A DNA stretch of 64,000 bases from Symsagittifera roscoffensis (Eukaryota; Xenacoelomorpha; Acoela; Convolutidae): assembly GCF_963678635.1 (NCBI RefSeq), contig NC_087062.1, positions 68,681,415 to 68,745,414 of the forward strand, written 5' to 3'. The position numbers and the translations under genes were made by a program. A model generated the notes under the pieces. It made no database searches, was not told the origin of the DNA, and was given only the letters and a program-made list of their open reading frames with translations. Positions 44,705 to 54,764 of this stretch are shown in pieces (within the stretch, counting starts at the first letter, position 1; every line of letters starts with the position of its first letter).

Positions 44705-45060
44705 ATTTTTGACCAAACTGCATGCAAAGTGTTTCAAATCTAATTCTAAGGTTTTTTTGGCAATTTTTGGTAGTACCTACGATAAATTCTACACACAATT
44801 TCGCTCGTCGTATACGTTTTGCCCTTCTTGATTTCGGGAGAGGAAGAACGTTTATGAGAAGTGACACAAACTTAAGTTAGCAATGAACTGATCCTAACAA
44901 TGAAATTCAGTGATAGATAAGCTTAGTTTGAGAGCAAACAATCGTAATCGGACTTTGCACCTTGAATTTGACCTCTAGGGCGAAGAATTGGAAAAGCGCT
45001 AAAAATCTGGAAACCCCCCCCCCTCCCCGGTTTGGGAACCACTGGTCCGATCCTTATGAA
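44705..45060. repeat. Local repeats B (44705-44875) and A (44898-45060), left copies
   Basis: Repeat B begins with GACCAAACTGCATGCAAA and ends near GTTTATGAGAAGTG. Repeat A begins AATGAAATTCAGTGATAG and ends with a poly-C tract and GGGAACCACTGGTCCGATC. Both recur right of the retroelement (50387-50915) with order and copy number changed. Confidence 0.9.
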
Positions 45061-46260
45061 AATTGGTGGGTGACTAATAGAGATGATGTTAGCCCGGCAT
45101 GCCAATTTCCAGACCCCTGGGCTCCCTGGGCGGCGAGTGATAATGATTTCCGAAAATGCAATTAGCACTTTTTGTAAACCGGTAATAATGGTCAGAATGG
45201 AATGACTTCATATTGCAATATGTTGTAGCCTTAGGCGAGGGAAGTTCACCACCGGGATTTTGAACGCATCCGGTTATTACTTCCGGTTTTACGCGCTATG
45301 TAAAGAAAATCCACTTTTTGTTATTTCTCGACCCCTAATAATGCTATGAGGCTGAAACTTGGGGGGATGGTAGGTTGGGGTAAGACCTATAATGTATTAA
45401 TGTTTGGACCCAATCCGGCGGCTACGTCGGAAGCTATTAGTACTTGAAAATTGAATTAGGCTATTAACACCTGATAGTGATAATTGACTTCTTTTTTTAA
45501 TGCACCAATGTGAAGGGGGGCCCAACCCAGTAGGGGGACATCCTGTGACCCAATCCTCTCCGGAACTTCCTATGGGGTGAAAATGGCAATTTTAGGGAGA
45601 AGTGTTAATTGACCCAATATTTTCGAATTTATGGGAAGGGATGGTCCGATATGAATGAAACTTAGTGGGAATGATCTCCCATCGAAAAAAAGACGTTTGG
45701 ACGCGTTCGACCTCATTTGACCTCGGATGACCTCTAAGAGGTCATTTGGCATTTTTGACCCCAAGACCTCGGAACCCCCTGAAAAGCAATAAATTAGCAT
45801 TGTAAGGACCCGTATGGGTTACCTACCCACCTGGGGGAGGTAAGGGGAGGCCCCTAAATCGAGAATTTTTAGTTTTGACCTTTGTACGCGAGCGAAAGTG
45901 ATTTCTCTGTAATTAGCAAACCTTGGGGTCAGCTTAACCCACTCCACTTGGACTTTCGATAAGAACGACAAACAAGTAAAAATACAGCCCCGGACAAAAA
46001 TTGGGAACATCTATGGGGGTAACTGGGAATTTCGGGATGAAGATTTTATGAACAGCCCTAGCATATTAAATAAATTCTTGTTGGTGTTTTTTTTGGATCA
46101 AAACGGGCAGGGGGAAGAGAATTACCCAGCCCTTGGACTTAGGGGAATAAAATTAAAGATGGCCAAAAATGGAAATTTTTCAAGTATCACAGAAGTTAAA
46201 TTTTGTAATTGAACCCAATGTTTGATCAGTATGTCCTGATTAACTAAGTGCCACCCCGAT
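45061..46260. other. Non-coding, repeated ATGAAACTT-GTGGG motif
   Basis: No gene seen. A phrase of the form GGTCCGATnnnnATGAAA(A/C)TT(A/G)GTGGG occurs at about 45046 and 45645, with a looser version at 45352. Such reiteration suggests a decayed satellite or retroelement untranslated region. The stretch is more GC-rich than its surroundings. Confidence 0.4.
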
Positions 46261-47156
46261 GTTTAATTAAAGCTGACCTAATGGTTGATTCAGCTGATAA
46301 GTCCTGAGTGGCAGCTAGTTAAGTGAAAGTTAGTAGGGATAGGGAACGGTACGCCTCTGACCGAACCGAAAGTAAATAAACATAACGATATGCGATTAAG
46401 GCACAATCACCAAACTGGATAGAACAGTTGATAACTACTAGAGAGAGTAGTGGGTTCTCAGTTACTTAGAGAACAGTGGTTAACTACTATTATGAGTAGT
46501 TGGTTCTCAATCAGAGTAGGCAGAACAATTGAGCTGTGAGAGCGAGCGGTTGGTTCTCAGTTAGTTAGAGAACAAGATTGAGACCTATAGAATTCAGACG
46601 GGTCCTGAGAGTGACTTGTGAAATTTTTAAAGTGACTTCTCGACGCGAGATATTTAGTGAAGCTTTGTGAAGCAAGTTGAAGAGTTGTTTAGAATTGTTT
46701 GTAAAGTGAACTGCAAGAGGCAGTTTTCTGGAACTTGTCGCAGATTAAAATCATTGATACTTAATAATTTGTATTCAGGCCACTTAGCGGCCCTTATACT
46801 CAGCAATTTACATATTTTTTTTCTGAATTCAATTACTATCCAGTTTCTTGCGATTCTTTCCGAGGAAGAGAACAGTCGAGAGCAATTGAGTAAAGGGGAC
46901 GCAACCCAGTGTAGTACATCGATCGACCACCAAATTCAAACTTTCAACCGAAGGGATTGTCGCCAAATACCGGATCACAGCTCACCCTTGCTGGTTCTGG
47001 TATTTAGGGAAGGGACTCAGCGGACAATATAGAAGGATAAATTGGGTCTAAACAGTCAAATTCCCCGCGACGACATTGGCGCTCCTGGGTGGGCGCTCTT
47101 TGGACTACAGTTGCGTGAAACGATACGTTTGATCAACGATCGACGAAACAATTGCG
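46261..47156 (+). other. Retroelement leader with hairpin-forming repeats
   Basis: GGTTCTCAGTTACTTAGAGAAC (46453-46474) and a near copy at 46552-46573 each contain GTTCTC and its complement GAGAAC, so each can fold into a short stem. Related GGTTCTCA phrases occur between them. No coding capacity is convincing. These may be packaging or 5' UTR structures. Confidence 0.5.
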
Positions 47157-48308
47157 ATGGCGATGAACGATCAAGACAGACAGCTGATTGCAGAGGCTGC
47201 AGTGGCAGCGGCCAATGCTCTCGATCGACAACAGGGAGTGTTCGGATTTGGTACGATACGACCAGATCGGTTCCCCTCGAGCAGTTATCAGAACTGGCGA
47301 GACTGGAGGAAACACTTTGCCTGGATAGCAGACGCCAATCGATGGGACGATGAGCAGGCCAGTATAGTGCTGCCGACTTGTCTGACAGGCTGGGCATTGG
47401 ATGAGTTTCCGAGTATGCCAGCTCACTTTAGAGAGGAAGTTGACGGGTTCGAGGAACCGACGCTGAGCAGAATGCTTGCGGAACTCGATCAGAGGATGAG
47501 GCCATTTCAGACACAATCAGCTGCGAGGGCTGAATTCAAGAACCTCATGCAGGAGGAAGGCGAGGGCTTGACAGATTTTGCAAGACGAGTGCGATCCTTG
47601 GGTGAAGTTGCAAATACAAACCTGGGAGCTCAAGCCCGAGACAACATGAACCGCGAACAGTTCACTGATGGATTGTGTGATTTCGAGCTTCAGGAACTGC
47701 TTCTGCGAGGACACCTCGAGAATTTCAACCAGGCGGTGGCCCGAGCACAGGCTCTAGATATGGCACGGAAAACAGTAAGGATGAAGAGTCGGAGACGGCT
47801 AAATCACGTTCGGTCGGTGCACGATGTTCAAGACCTGACGACTGAGGCTGGCGGAGACAGTACGCTGACTGCCGAGACTCAACAGATACGGACGGAGCTG
47901 ACGAGATTGCAGACGCACACTGACCAACGGCTGGACCAAATGATGAAGGCTCAGAACAACCTGGCGAAGCAGATTGATGTCCAGAGTTCGAGGTATGATG
48001 AGGTGAGATTGCAGATGCAGATGCAGGAATCACGCCAGAACGATCTGGCGGCTCAAGTGATGTCCCAGATGCAGAACTTAACGACAATGATAAGTAGGTT
48101 CGTTGATCCTTGTAACCCCAAGCCAGAGCGTAACACCCGACGGGGAGAGAATCAGCAACGCGACTCTGCGAACCCAATTGGGCGACAGAGTGGAAACAAC
48201 CCGTGGACCCAGGGTGGTTGTTTTAATTGTGGACAGGTGGGCCACATTGCAAAAGGATGTCCCCAAAGAAGCGCGAACCATTTAAACTACCAAGGGCCGG
48301 GACAGTAG
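47157..48308 (+). CDS. gag: Gag polyprotein with CCHC zinc knuckle
   Basis: 383 codons, intact, starting at ATG 47157 (MAMNDQDRQLIAEAA) and ending at TAG 48306-48308. Residues ~35-210 form a capsid-like helical region typical of Ty3/gypsy Gag: YQNWRDWRKHFAWIADANRW, DEFPSMPAHFREEV and FEEPTLSRMLAELDQRM, then GEGLTDFARRVRSLGEVA. A Gln/Met-rich coiled-coil-like stretch (about 255-305) follows. A single knuckle CFNCGQVGHIAKGC (about 356-369) gives the CX2CX4HX4C nucleic-acid-binding motif. It is much less AT-rich than surrounding DNA. The last codons contain the slippery heptamer that leads to protease. Gag would assemble the particle and bind the RNA. Confidence 0.92.
   Translation: MAMNDQDRQLIAEAAVAAANALDRQQGVFGFGTIRPDRFPSSSYQNWRDWRKHFAWIADANRWDDEQASIVLPTCLTGWALDEFPSMPAHFREEVDGFEEPTLSRMLAELDQRMRPFQTQSAARAEFKNLMQEEGEGLTDFARRVRSLGEVANTNLGAQARDNMNREQFTDGLCDFELQELLLRGHLENFNQAVARAQALDMARKTVRMKSRRRLNHVRSVHDVQDLTTEAGGDSTLTAETQQIRTELTRLQTHTDQRLDQMMKAQNNLAKQIDVQSSRYDEVRLQMQMQESRQNDLAAQVMSQMQNLTTMISRFVDPCNPKPERNTRRGENQQRDSANPIGRQSGNNPWTQGGCFNCGQVGHIAKGCPQRSANHLNYQGPGQ
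48281..48287 (+). promoter_or_regulatory. Programmed -1 frameshift slippery site, U UUA AAC
   Basis: TTTAAAC is positioned exactly as T TTA AAC relative to the gag frame (codons CAT TTA AAC), 18 bases before the gag stop. Slipping back by one base enters the open frame (FK, then LPRAGTVGEF) that continues toward the protease. About 8 bases downstream, CCGGGACA can pair with TGTCCGGG (48331-48338), leaving one mismatch, around a loop that includes the gag stop. Heptamer, frame and spacing all fit a canonical -1 frameshift signal. Confidence 0.75.
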
Positions 48309-49315
48309 GCGAGTTCGAACGAGGATTTGTCCGGGGCGAATTTAAGAAACAGCAGGCGGAAAGGCGAACGCAAGCTACAGGAAGTCAGTCTTGCCAGCGT
48401 TACACTACGAATGCAAATAATGATGGAGAAGGGCAGAGCGAGAAAATATTGGAGCAGGAACAAGTTCTATCGATATTGGAGCGGCCACCAAGGATCAGAG
48501 AGAGCGACCCAAAGTTGGAAACGAAACAGAATTCGCGGACGCGCATTGAGCGTGTTGGGATCAGTCATGATGTCAGTGATCCCCGCGAAGCAGTCGTTAA
48601 TGCTTGCGTAGGCTGAACCCATGTTGAGGTGCTGCTTGATACCGGAGCCACCACCGACCTCATAAGGACAGATGTTGCGCGGAGAATGGTTGACGCACCG
48701 ACAATGGAGACAGCAGACGGACAAATAATGGCGGTAGTCGGAGTTGTCAGAACTCGCTTCAAGTTGGGCGACATTGCCGAAGAAATCGAAGCGCTTGTGG
48801 TCCCGAAACTGAAAACCGAGATGGTCCTGGGACTACGATCGATGAAAGAGTATCAGTGCTCTTTGGTTTTCAGTCGCGGAGAAGATTTCTTGTGGACGGG
48901 GGCGAGAGAAGGTTCAATGGTACCCATACGGCACTTGACTCATAGGCCTTCTCCGGAACGGAAGCCCTCTCTGCCACATGAACCGGGCGGACAGATTAAA
49001 GGAAATCATCTGCCAAGATCAGACATGCGAAAGAGGCTGATTGCGAAGATAACAGCGGCAGTGGAGTCTCCCGACAAAATCTTGGAAGGGTGGCCGACGA
49101 GTTATGACGATCACAGCATAAATGTGGATCAAGAAACGAAAGTGGAGGAATACGAAATGTACGGGTGCCCAAAGCCTGTTTCTTTAGATGAAGCTTTGAG
49201 ACGACCTCGTGGAGGAGGCCGAACAGAGAGAGTTGCAGTGGTTCCAGAGACAAAGGTGGACGAAGTAGTCGACAGCGACGCGATTCGATGGGACGAACGT
49301 CAAAATCGCGAGTAG
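48282..49315 (+). CDS. pro: Retroviral-type aspartic protease region, -1 frame, one in-frame TGA
   Basis: The -1 frame entered at the slippery site runs from 48282 to TGA 48614-48616, then on in the same frame to TAG at 49315. Just after the TGA comes HVEVLLDTGATTDLIRTDVA, with the catalytic DTGA. It is followed by VPKLKTEMVLGLRSM, a match to the conserved (I/V)LG(L/M) flap-distal block of retropepsins. The rest (about 130 residues) is hydrophilic: GWPTSYDDHSINVDQE and PKPVSLDEALRRPRGGG. The enzyme would cleave Gag and Pol. The TGA lies between the linker and the protease, probably a mutated sense codon, though readthrough is possible. Confidence 0.8.
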
Positions 49316-49394
49316 CAGATCAGAAGGCTCCTTCAGGTCATCCACGCGAGTCCGAAAAAACGATGACCGAGAGTGGCTTGGCGGTAGAAGGGAA

Positions 49395-49664
49395 GTGGGG
49401 CCTAGAGATGTAAAGTCCGCCTACTTCCACAATTTGATCGATCGATGGAAAAAGCTGTCTTTGTTCGGTGAAGATGAAGTTGACCGGGGCTCGGCCGCAT
49501 CGGAGGGCGAGGTCCCGAAGCAGTGTTGGCGTCCTCCAGACGCTATGGGGGAGTCGGATAACTGGATTGTGCCGCAGCAGGACTACTACAGGAGGAGCGA
49601 TGAAAAAGACTTGAAACAAGAGGTCGGTGAACTAGTACGGGGTTCAGTTCAGTTCAGTGAGTAA
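49395..49664 (+). pseudogene. Short retroelement frame, possible pol remnant, unknown
   Basis: 89 codons with protein-like composition: GPRDVKSAYFHNLIDRWKK, LSLFGEDEVDRG, then CWRPPDAMGESDNWIVPQQD. It follows the protease after an 80-base break in another frame. It shows no RT, RNase H or integrase motif. It may be a retained C-terminal piece after a deletion of pol. Confidence 0.45.
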
Positions 49665-50383
49665 AACTAAAAACTCTTTCTCCCTCTCTCACAATCTTAT
49701 CTCATTTGCGATATTTATAAGTGCTTTAGAAACATCTGCACCAGTAAGACGGATAGAAACTCAGTAAAAATCTTGGTAGTATAATATATTGTTGCGATTG
49801 AATGGTGGAGGTATTTCACAACGCGTTTAAAATCTTTCTTAGACTCTTAGTTGCTTCACTCAAGGAAGCAACCTTTGGTGCTAACATAGATAAATTGATT
49901 ATGCAAGAGTCTATGGAAACTGAAGCCCGCGGTTCACTGCGTCGCAACACGTAAATGCTGGTGCATATAAGTTGTGTCGAAAACTGGAGAGTAGTACAAG
50001 GCGGTATAGTATAGCAGAAAAAGCGAAAGTCAGTTAAACAAAAAAAAGGAAACAATTGGTGTAAAAAAGGGATTAGATATTAGACCAAGAGACGAGGTTG
50101 AGGTGTTAGATTGGTTATTTGTCTTAATAGAAAAACGGTGACTAAATCATTGTTATTAGCGAGGTGTTAGATTGGTTATTTGTCTTAATAGAAAAACGGT
50201 GACTTAATCATTGTTATTAGCATTATTCGGGAGAATAATAGACTAGAAGGGAAGACTGTAGAATTGGTGATTCTACTGTATTACATGCTATAGTAACCTG
50301 AGCGTAGGATTGGTAATTCATGATGAAAATGGTTGAAAATTGCGAAATTTGATTTTAACGTAAACCGACTGTATGAACTCGTA
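49665..50383 (+). other. Retroelement 3' non-coding region
   Basis: Contains GTTCAGTTCAGTTCAGTGAG at about 49642-49661 and a 62-base direct tandem duplication (50099-50160 and 50161-50222; GAGGTGTTAGATTGGTTATT). No LTR copy of the leader was recognised. Confidence 0.5.
50099..50222. repeat. 62-base tandem duplication
   Basis: GAGGTGTTAGATTGGTTATTTGTCTTAATAG-type sequence occurs twice in a row, differing at about one base, ending CATTGTTATTAGC. Confidence 0.9.
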
Positions 50384-50386
50384 GCA

Positions 50387-50915
50387 ATGAAATTCAGTGA
50401 TAGATAAGCTTAGTTTGAGAGCAAACAATCGTAATCGGACTTTGCACCTTGAATTTGACCTCTAGGGCGAAGAATTGGAAAAGCGCTAAAAATCTGGAAC
50501 CACCCCCCCCCCCCCCCGCCCGGATTGGGAACCACTGGTCCGATGCAATTAATCCTAGGATGCACGGATCCTAGCAATGAAATTCAGTGATAGATAAGCT
50601 TAGTTTGAGAGCAAACAATCGTAATCGGACTTTGCACCTTGAATTTGACCTCTAGGGCGAAGAATTGGAAAAGCGCTAAAAATCTGGAAACCCACCCCCC
50701 CCCCCGGATTGGGAACCACTGATCCGATCCTTATGACCAATTTTTGACCAAACTGCATGCAAAATGTTTCAAATCTAATTCTAAGGTTTTTTAGCAATTT
50801 ATGGTTGTACCTACAATAAATTCTACACACAATTTCGCTCGTCGTATATGTTTTGCCCTGCTTGTTTTCGGGAGAGGGAGAACGTTTATGAGAAGTGCCA
50901 CAAACTTAAGATAGG
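50387..50915. repeat. Local repeats A, A and B, right copies
   Basis: Repeat A occurs at 50387-50541 and again at 50575-50732, each ending in a long poly-C tract and GGGAACCACTG. Repeat B follows at 50735-50915. On the left of the retroelement the order is B then A. The rearranged bracketing suggests duplication around the insertion, or that A and B belong to the element. Confidence 0.9.
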
Positions 50916-51018
50916 TTTGGGTAGTTTTCGCTGAAAACATATTTAGATTCAATATACTTCCCTGGTTCTCTATTGATTGTCTTGGGGAAAACAAACGATC
51001 CCATATCTGGATTTTGCC

Positions 51019-51197
51019 ATGAGTCCCAGTGCTGTCATCAGCCAAACGTTTAGGCTTGTTAACTTCCCCCGCCAGAGACACGGGGCTGAGTTAACATTCA
51101 ACTCGCCTATTGTTAATGTACATGGAGCTAATTTCACCTTGATCGATTTGGACTTTAAATATTCAAGTTTCAACGCGATGCTTCATTTGCTTTATAG
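51019..51197 (+). CDS. Possible host exon, leucine-rich-repeat-like
   Basis: An ATG at 51019 opens a frame with TFRLVNFPRQRHGAELTFNS, then VNVHGANFTLIDLDFKYSSF. A donor-like TATAG|GTATAC follows at 51197/51198. The alternation L.F....V.V.G.NFTLIDLDF is reminiscent of irregular leucine-rich repeats. It is probably part of the same gene as the exons at 52.0-53.3 kb, but I could not join them with certainty. Confidence 0.4.
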
Positions 51198-52028
51198 GTA
51201 TACACTTTACAATCCCCCTTATTGCCAATAATGAAGAATCTGACCAATGAACAGCGGGTTGACAGATTGAGGAGATGATCCCTTCCCTTCTTTCTCGGCA
51301 TCTAGCCCTGTCACTAGTTAATTGGTCACATTTTTGGTAAGGCAAGCCCGAAACTTGTAAAATCATCTTTTCTGAAAGTGGGGGAAAGAGGTAAAAGGAC
51401 GAGTGCGCGCAAAACTAACCCATCTTTTCCTGATGACAATTTTCAGACCAAGTTAACTATCTCCCCCATAAATCAAAATAGGTGATAGAGAGTTCACTCG
51501 GTTAAACGTAATAATTTTCAGCCAATTAAATTTGAGCTTAGTTTATGCAGGTCTTACTGCTCGAATTGGTCATTTATTATTAGGGGGGAGATTTTCTACT
51601 TGGCCTATCTAGGGAGCAGATTGTTCACATGGACTGAATTTTTCTTGATTGGGCGTTTCTTGATTGGGCTTTGGAAGAGATCGGAAGATCAATGAAGTCA
51701 ACCAAAGTGATTTTGCGAGCTTTCTCGATACTTCCTTCTAAAAGACTAATTCGTAAAAACTAGCGCTAAGTAAAACAATGTTTCAAACAAGTTTAATGTA
51801 GAACACTACCTATGGGCGGCCCTTTAAAGGGCGAGGCGGTTGAAAACTTTGGAAGTTCGCCCCTCAAATTCGCTTGTCTCAAAGTTCACTGTGAAGAGAA
51901 GGTCAACTAACAATTACACTCAATTCTCTTACCAGTAATTTTTGAGAGAAAATGCCAAAACTAACTGTTCAACTCCTTAAGGTACAACGTGCTCTTTATC
52001 AACTCCTATTGCGAGAGTGTGATTGTAA

Positions 52029-52303
52029 GGTATATTTCTAATAAGGTTATATTTTACCAACAACGCGGTTCGAAAACTGACATTCAACAACTCTGTTTTG
52101 ACGAAAGCTGATACCCTACCGGAAAATTTGGGCTTTAAAATGGTTGTCAGCACTTTAGAGGAAATCGTCTTAGTCAATGTGACCTCCTTATACGATGCTT
52201 CGACCAGTGCGACACGTTGGAATCTCGACTTTTCAGAATGCGACCAGCTGCGAAAAGTGTCCCTTCTCAGGACAAGCGCAACGGGATCAATTGAATTTTG
52301 ACC
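52029..52303 (+). CDS. Possible host exon, leucine-rich-repeat-like
   Basis: Open frame from about 52029 to TGA at 52301-52303 includes VRKLTFNNSVLTKADTLPE, then STLEEIVLVNVTSLYDASTS and CDQLRKVSLLRTSATGSI. The repeating L..L.F.N and L..I.L.NVT pattern suits LRR strands in an extracellular protein, with potential N-glycosylation sites (NNS, NVT). The exact splice sites are unclear. Confidence 0.45.
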
Positions 52304-52528
52304 TCCCCAGAAGTTTTTACTTTTTTCTAAACTTGGACGTTTTTCTAGAGTTTTTGCGAAGAACAGTTTTTTAATTAGACTAAATGAGTTCTGCGAGCTT
52401 TTCCCGAGTCAGAATCAATTTTCCCCAAAAACTTTTTGCCATTCGCCGTTTTTAACATTCACCAGAAAGACATTTAAAACAAACAAAACTGAGCCCAGGC
52501 TCTTTAAATTCATTTTGGGGACTGGCGT

Positions 52529-53272
52529 TTGATTGATTTTGTGAAGACAAAATTAGCGTGCCCGATTCTTACATTGAACTACATCGAACTCAGAAGCAAC
52601 ACATTGGAAAATGACCATTTGGACATCTATTTTGACCGACAAGACGGTAGCAACAAAACTGTAATTTGGAAACAGCAGTTGAAGTCTGATTCAGATTCAG
52701 GGCCGGCTTTTTATCCCACAATTTTTGCCTCACCAGCGTCGAGTGACTCATTCACGTCTGCTGTATTTCTCATATCCCATGGCGGTCCCGATTATTTCTG
52801 GAAAGAAGCAACAATTCATGCCGGATTTGTAAACAAAGTCTGTATTCCTGAGTCAGTAAACAGAATAGAGTATGGATCTTTAGGTAATAGTTCTAATCTA
52901 TTTGTGGACGAGCTTTGTGTTTGCGGCCCGGAAATATGTGACGAACCACACGTTTTTAACAACGAAACTAAGAAACTTTGGCTGAACAGAAATTGTGTCC
53001 AACTTAGTTCGGCTATGTGTGAAATCTGCTTGATGCACCAAAGTGGTCTCCACAAGATAAAAGATAACGTGAGTTTGATATGCAGCGGTGAACTTCTGGA
53101 CTTCACCCCTATAACAAAGTGCTATTGGCAGGCTGCCGGGGGTGTTCCTAATATGATAGAACAGAAGTACTTGCCCCTTGCTCACTTGTCGATTGATAGT
53201 TATGCCCTAACACATGCATACTGCCGGCCAAACGACATCATCTTGCCTTCGTTCGGAACCAGTTATCGTTAA
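52529..53272 (+). CDS. Host exon, secreted-type Cys-rich protein, unknown
   Basis: 247 codons open to TAA at 53270-53272, the longest intact host-like frame in the window. It begins after possible acceptors near 52546-52556, and the true first codon is unknown. It contains ILTLNYIELRSNTLENDHLD, IYFDRQDGSNKTVIWKQQ, then a Cys-rich half: LFVDELCVCGPEICDEPHVF, NRNCVQLSSAMCEICLMHQS and LICSGELLDFTPITKCYW. There are about nine Cys in 110 residues and several N-x-S/T sites, suggesting a disulphide-bonded extracellular domain. Together with the LRR-like exons upstream it may form one secreted or receptor gene. No family recognised. Confidence 0.6.
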   Translation: MIDFVKTKLACPILTLNYIELRSNTLENDHLDIYFDRQDGSNKTVIWKQQLKSDSDSGPAFYPTIFASPASSDSFTSAVFLISHGGPDYFWKEATIHAGFVNKVCIPESVNRIEYGSLGNSSNLFVDELCVCGPEICDEPHVFNNETKKLWLNRNCVQLSSAMCEICLMHQSGLHKIKDNVSLICSGELLDFTPITKCYWQAAGGVPNMIEQKYLPLAHLSIDSYALTHAYCRPNDIILPSFGTSYR

Positions 53273-53673
53273 AAAATGTAAACTTAAAGCACAGTTTGGG
53301 AGCTCAAATAAACCAGCTCATAAATTACAGATTTTAAAGTTTTCTTTTTTAAATTATGCTTTTCAGAGTTTTAAACTATCAGATTTTGAAACCAAGAACC
53401 ATCGAATCGTATTTTTTTAAATTTTAAAGTTTCCTTTTAAATTTTGTCTGGCCAAAATTCAATTCTTAATTTGATAAAATTTATGACATTTTGGAAAATG
53501 GAGCATTCAAGATTAAATAAAAACATACTGTCGCTTGCAAACTTTTTGCTTGGCTGGTATTTTTGTGATTGTATATATGTTAATATCCTCTGTGTTTTCT
53601 CTTCTTTGAAGTATTTCTAAGCTCCGAAAGAATAAATTTGTAAAAAAAAACTGATTTCGATTCGGGTTTTCAG

Positions 53674-53938
53674 TCTATTCTCCGACCATTTTATTCCCAC
53701 AACAATTGCAAGCATCTACGATATTTTGGAGATACCCGAAGGATCTCTGAAACAGGTGAAAGACAAGGGAGTACACGCCGAGTTTGCGCCTTTGAGACCC
53801 CAGAAAAAGCTGCCCAAAATCAAAGCTTCCAATCTTGAAGACATTTTTGAGAGTGAAGAGCCGAGTATGGCCGTTGAGAAAACGTCTACAGTTTTTATAA
53901 TTTGGAATTTTGTTTTTGCACTTATTACTAAAGCTTAA
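53674..53938 (+). CDS. Possible last exon of a host gene, hydrophobic C terminus
   Basis: After the acceptor GGGTTTTCAG the frame (one base, then codons) reads LFSDHFIPTTIASIYDILEI, then GVHAEFAPLRPQKKLPKIKA and SNLEDIFESEEPSM. It ends with TVFIIWNFVFALITKA and TAA. The basic-acidic linker followed by a hydrophobic end could be a GPI-anchor signal or tail anchor. It may belong with the preceding exons, but no phase-compatible strong donor was found, so the link is uncertain. Confidence 0.45.
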
Positions 53939-54112
53939 ACACTCCAATTTTCTTGCTAACAAAGTCTCATAGAATAGCAGTAGCCGTTTATATGCAAGGA
54001 AAAATATATCACAATAATAATAATCATAAATTTTTTTCAAACCAATTACATGCACAAAATTGAGTTCAGTACAGTATGATTAATATAGCTTTGAGAGGGC
54101 ATCCTAAAAATT

Positions 54113-54475
54113 TCTTTTTCGGCATGTTGTGATAAAAAAAACCGAACGAAAAAACATAACTTTGGCAAATTTGAGAGTCAGAGTATAAAAGGTCGACTGG
54201 AAAACAGTTTTGAAGAAAAATGACTACAAAAACTAAAAAAATTTTTAAAAAAAATTTCAAAAAAAATTTCAAAAAGTTTTTGATTCCCAAAATGCGCTTA
54301 AAAACTCCGAAATCTACCTTCTCTTTAGTAAAAACTTAGTTTTCACGGCTTAAATTAAGCTAAAATAAGCTATTGTAATTACTAACTACTTTACTAATTA
54401 GCTCGAAATTAGACCAAAAATCGAAAATCTCCAACCGGCTTTTTCTTGACACTGTGAAAATTGTTTGAAACTTTT
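54113..54475 (+). repeat. Dispersed repeat family 1, copy B
   Basis: Partner of 19430-19800, same orientation and same block order, including GTTTTGAAGAAAAATGACTA and the GACACTGTGAAAA end. Confidence 0.65.
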
Positions 54476-54764
54476 AATGTCGTTCGAACCACGACTGAAA
54501 AGGCTTTAATATGATATATTAACTCAACCCTGTCCGATGATTATTAATGGTAGCTGATTTTTTGTGGAAAAAAACTAAACACCCAAACCCAAAGTTCCAC
54601 CCAGTTTCAGTGGTCGGAACAAAAAATTGTTTGATATAATTTTGTTATGTTGTTTTTTAGCCTGAAAATTTTTCCAAAATTAAAACTGTACGATTTGCAA
54701 TTAACAACAAAAACAAAATCAACTCTGCCTGGCTACAAAAGGAGGTTCTAGATGGCCCAGGGAG

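Larger units (their letters stand above)
46261..50383 (+). mobile_element. gag-protease LTR-type retroelement lacking visible reverse transcriptase
   Basis: A leader (46261-47156) is followed by gag (47157-48308), protease in the -1 frame (48282-49315), a short broken C-terminal frame and a trailer with a 62-base tandem duplication (50099-50222). GACGACA then TTGGCGCTCCTGGG at about 47072-47090 resembles an LTR end followed by a primer-binding site, because many PBSs start TGGCGC; this is suggestive only. I see no pair of LTRs and no RT, RNase H or integrase motifs between 49315 and 50383. It is therefore either internally deleted or a non-autonomous gag-pro element. Confidence 0.65.

Noticed and set aside
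47056-48281. Several minus-strand ORFs over gag
   Set aside because: They are shadows of the intact gag frame, which has capsid and zinc-knuckle motifs.
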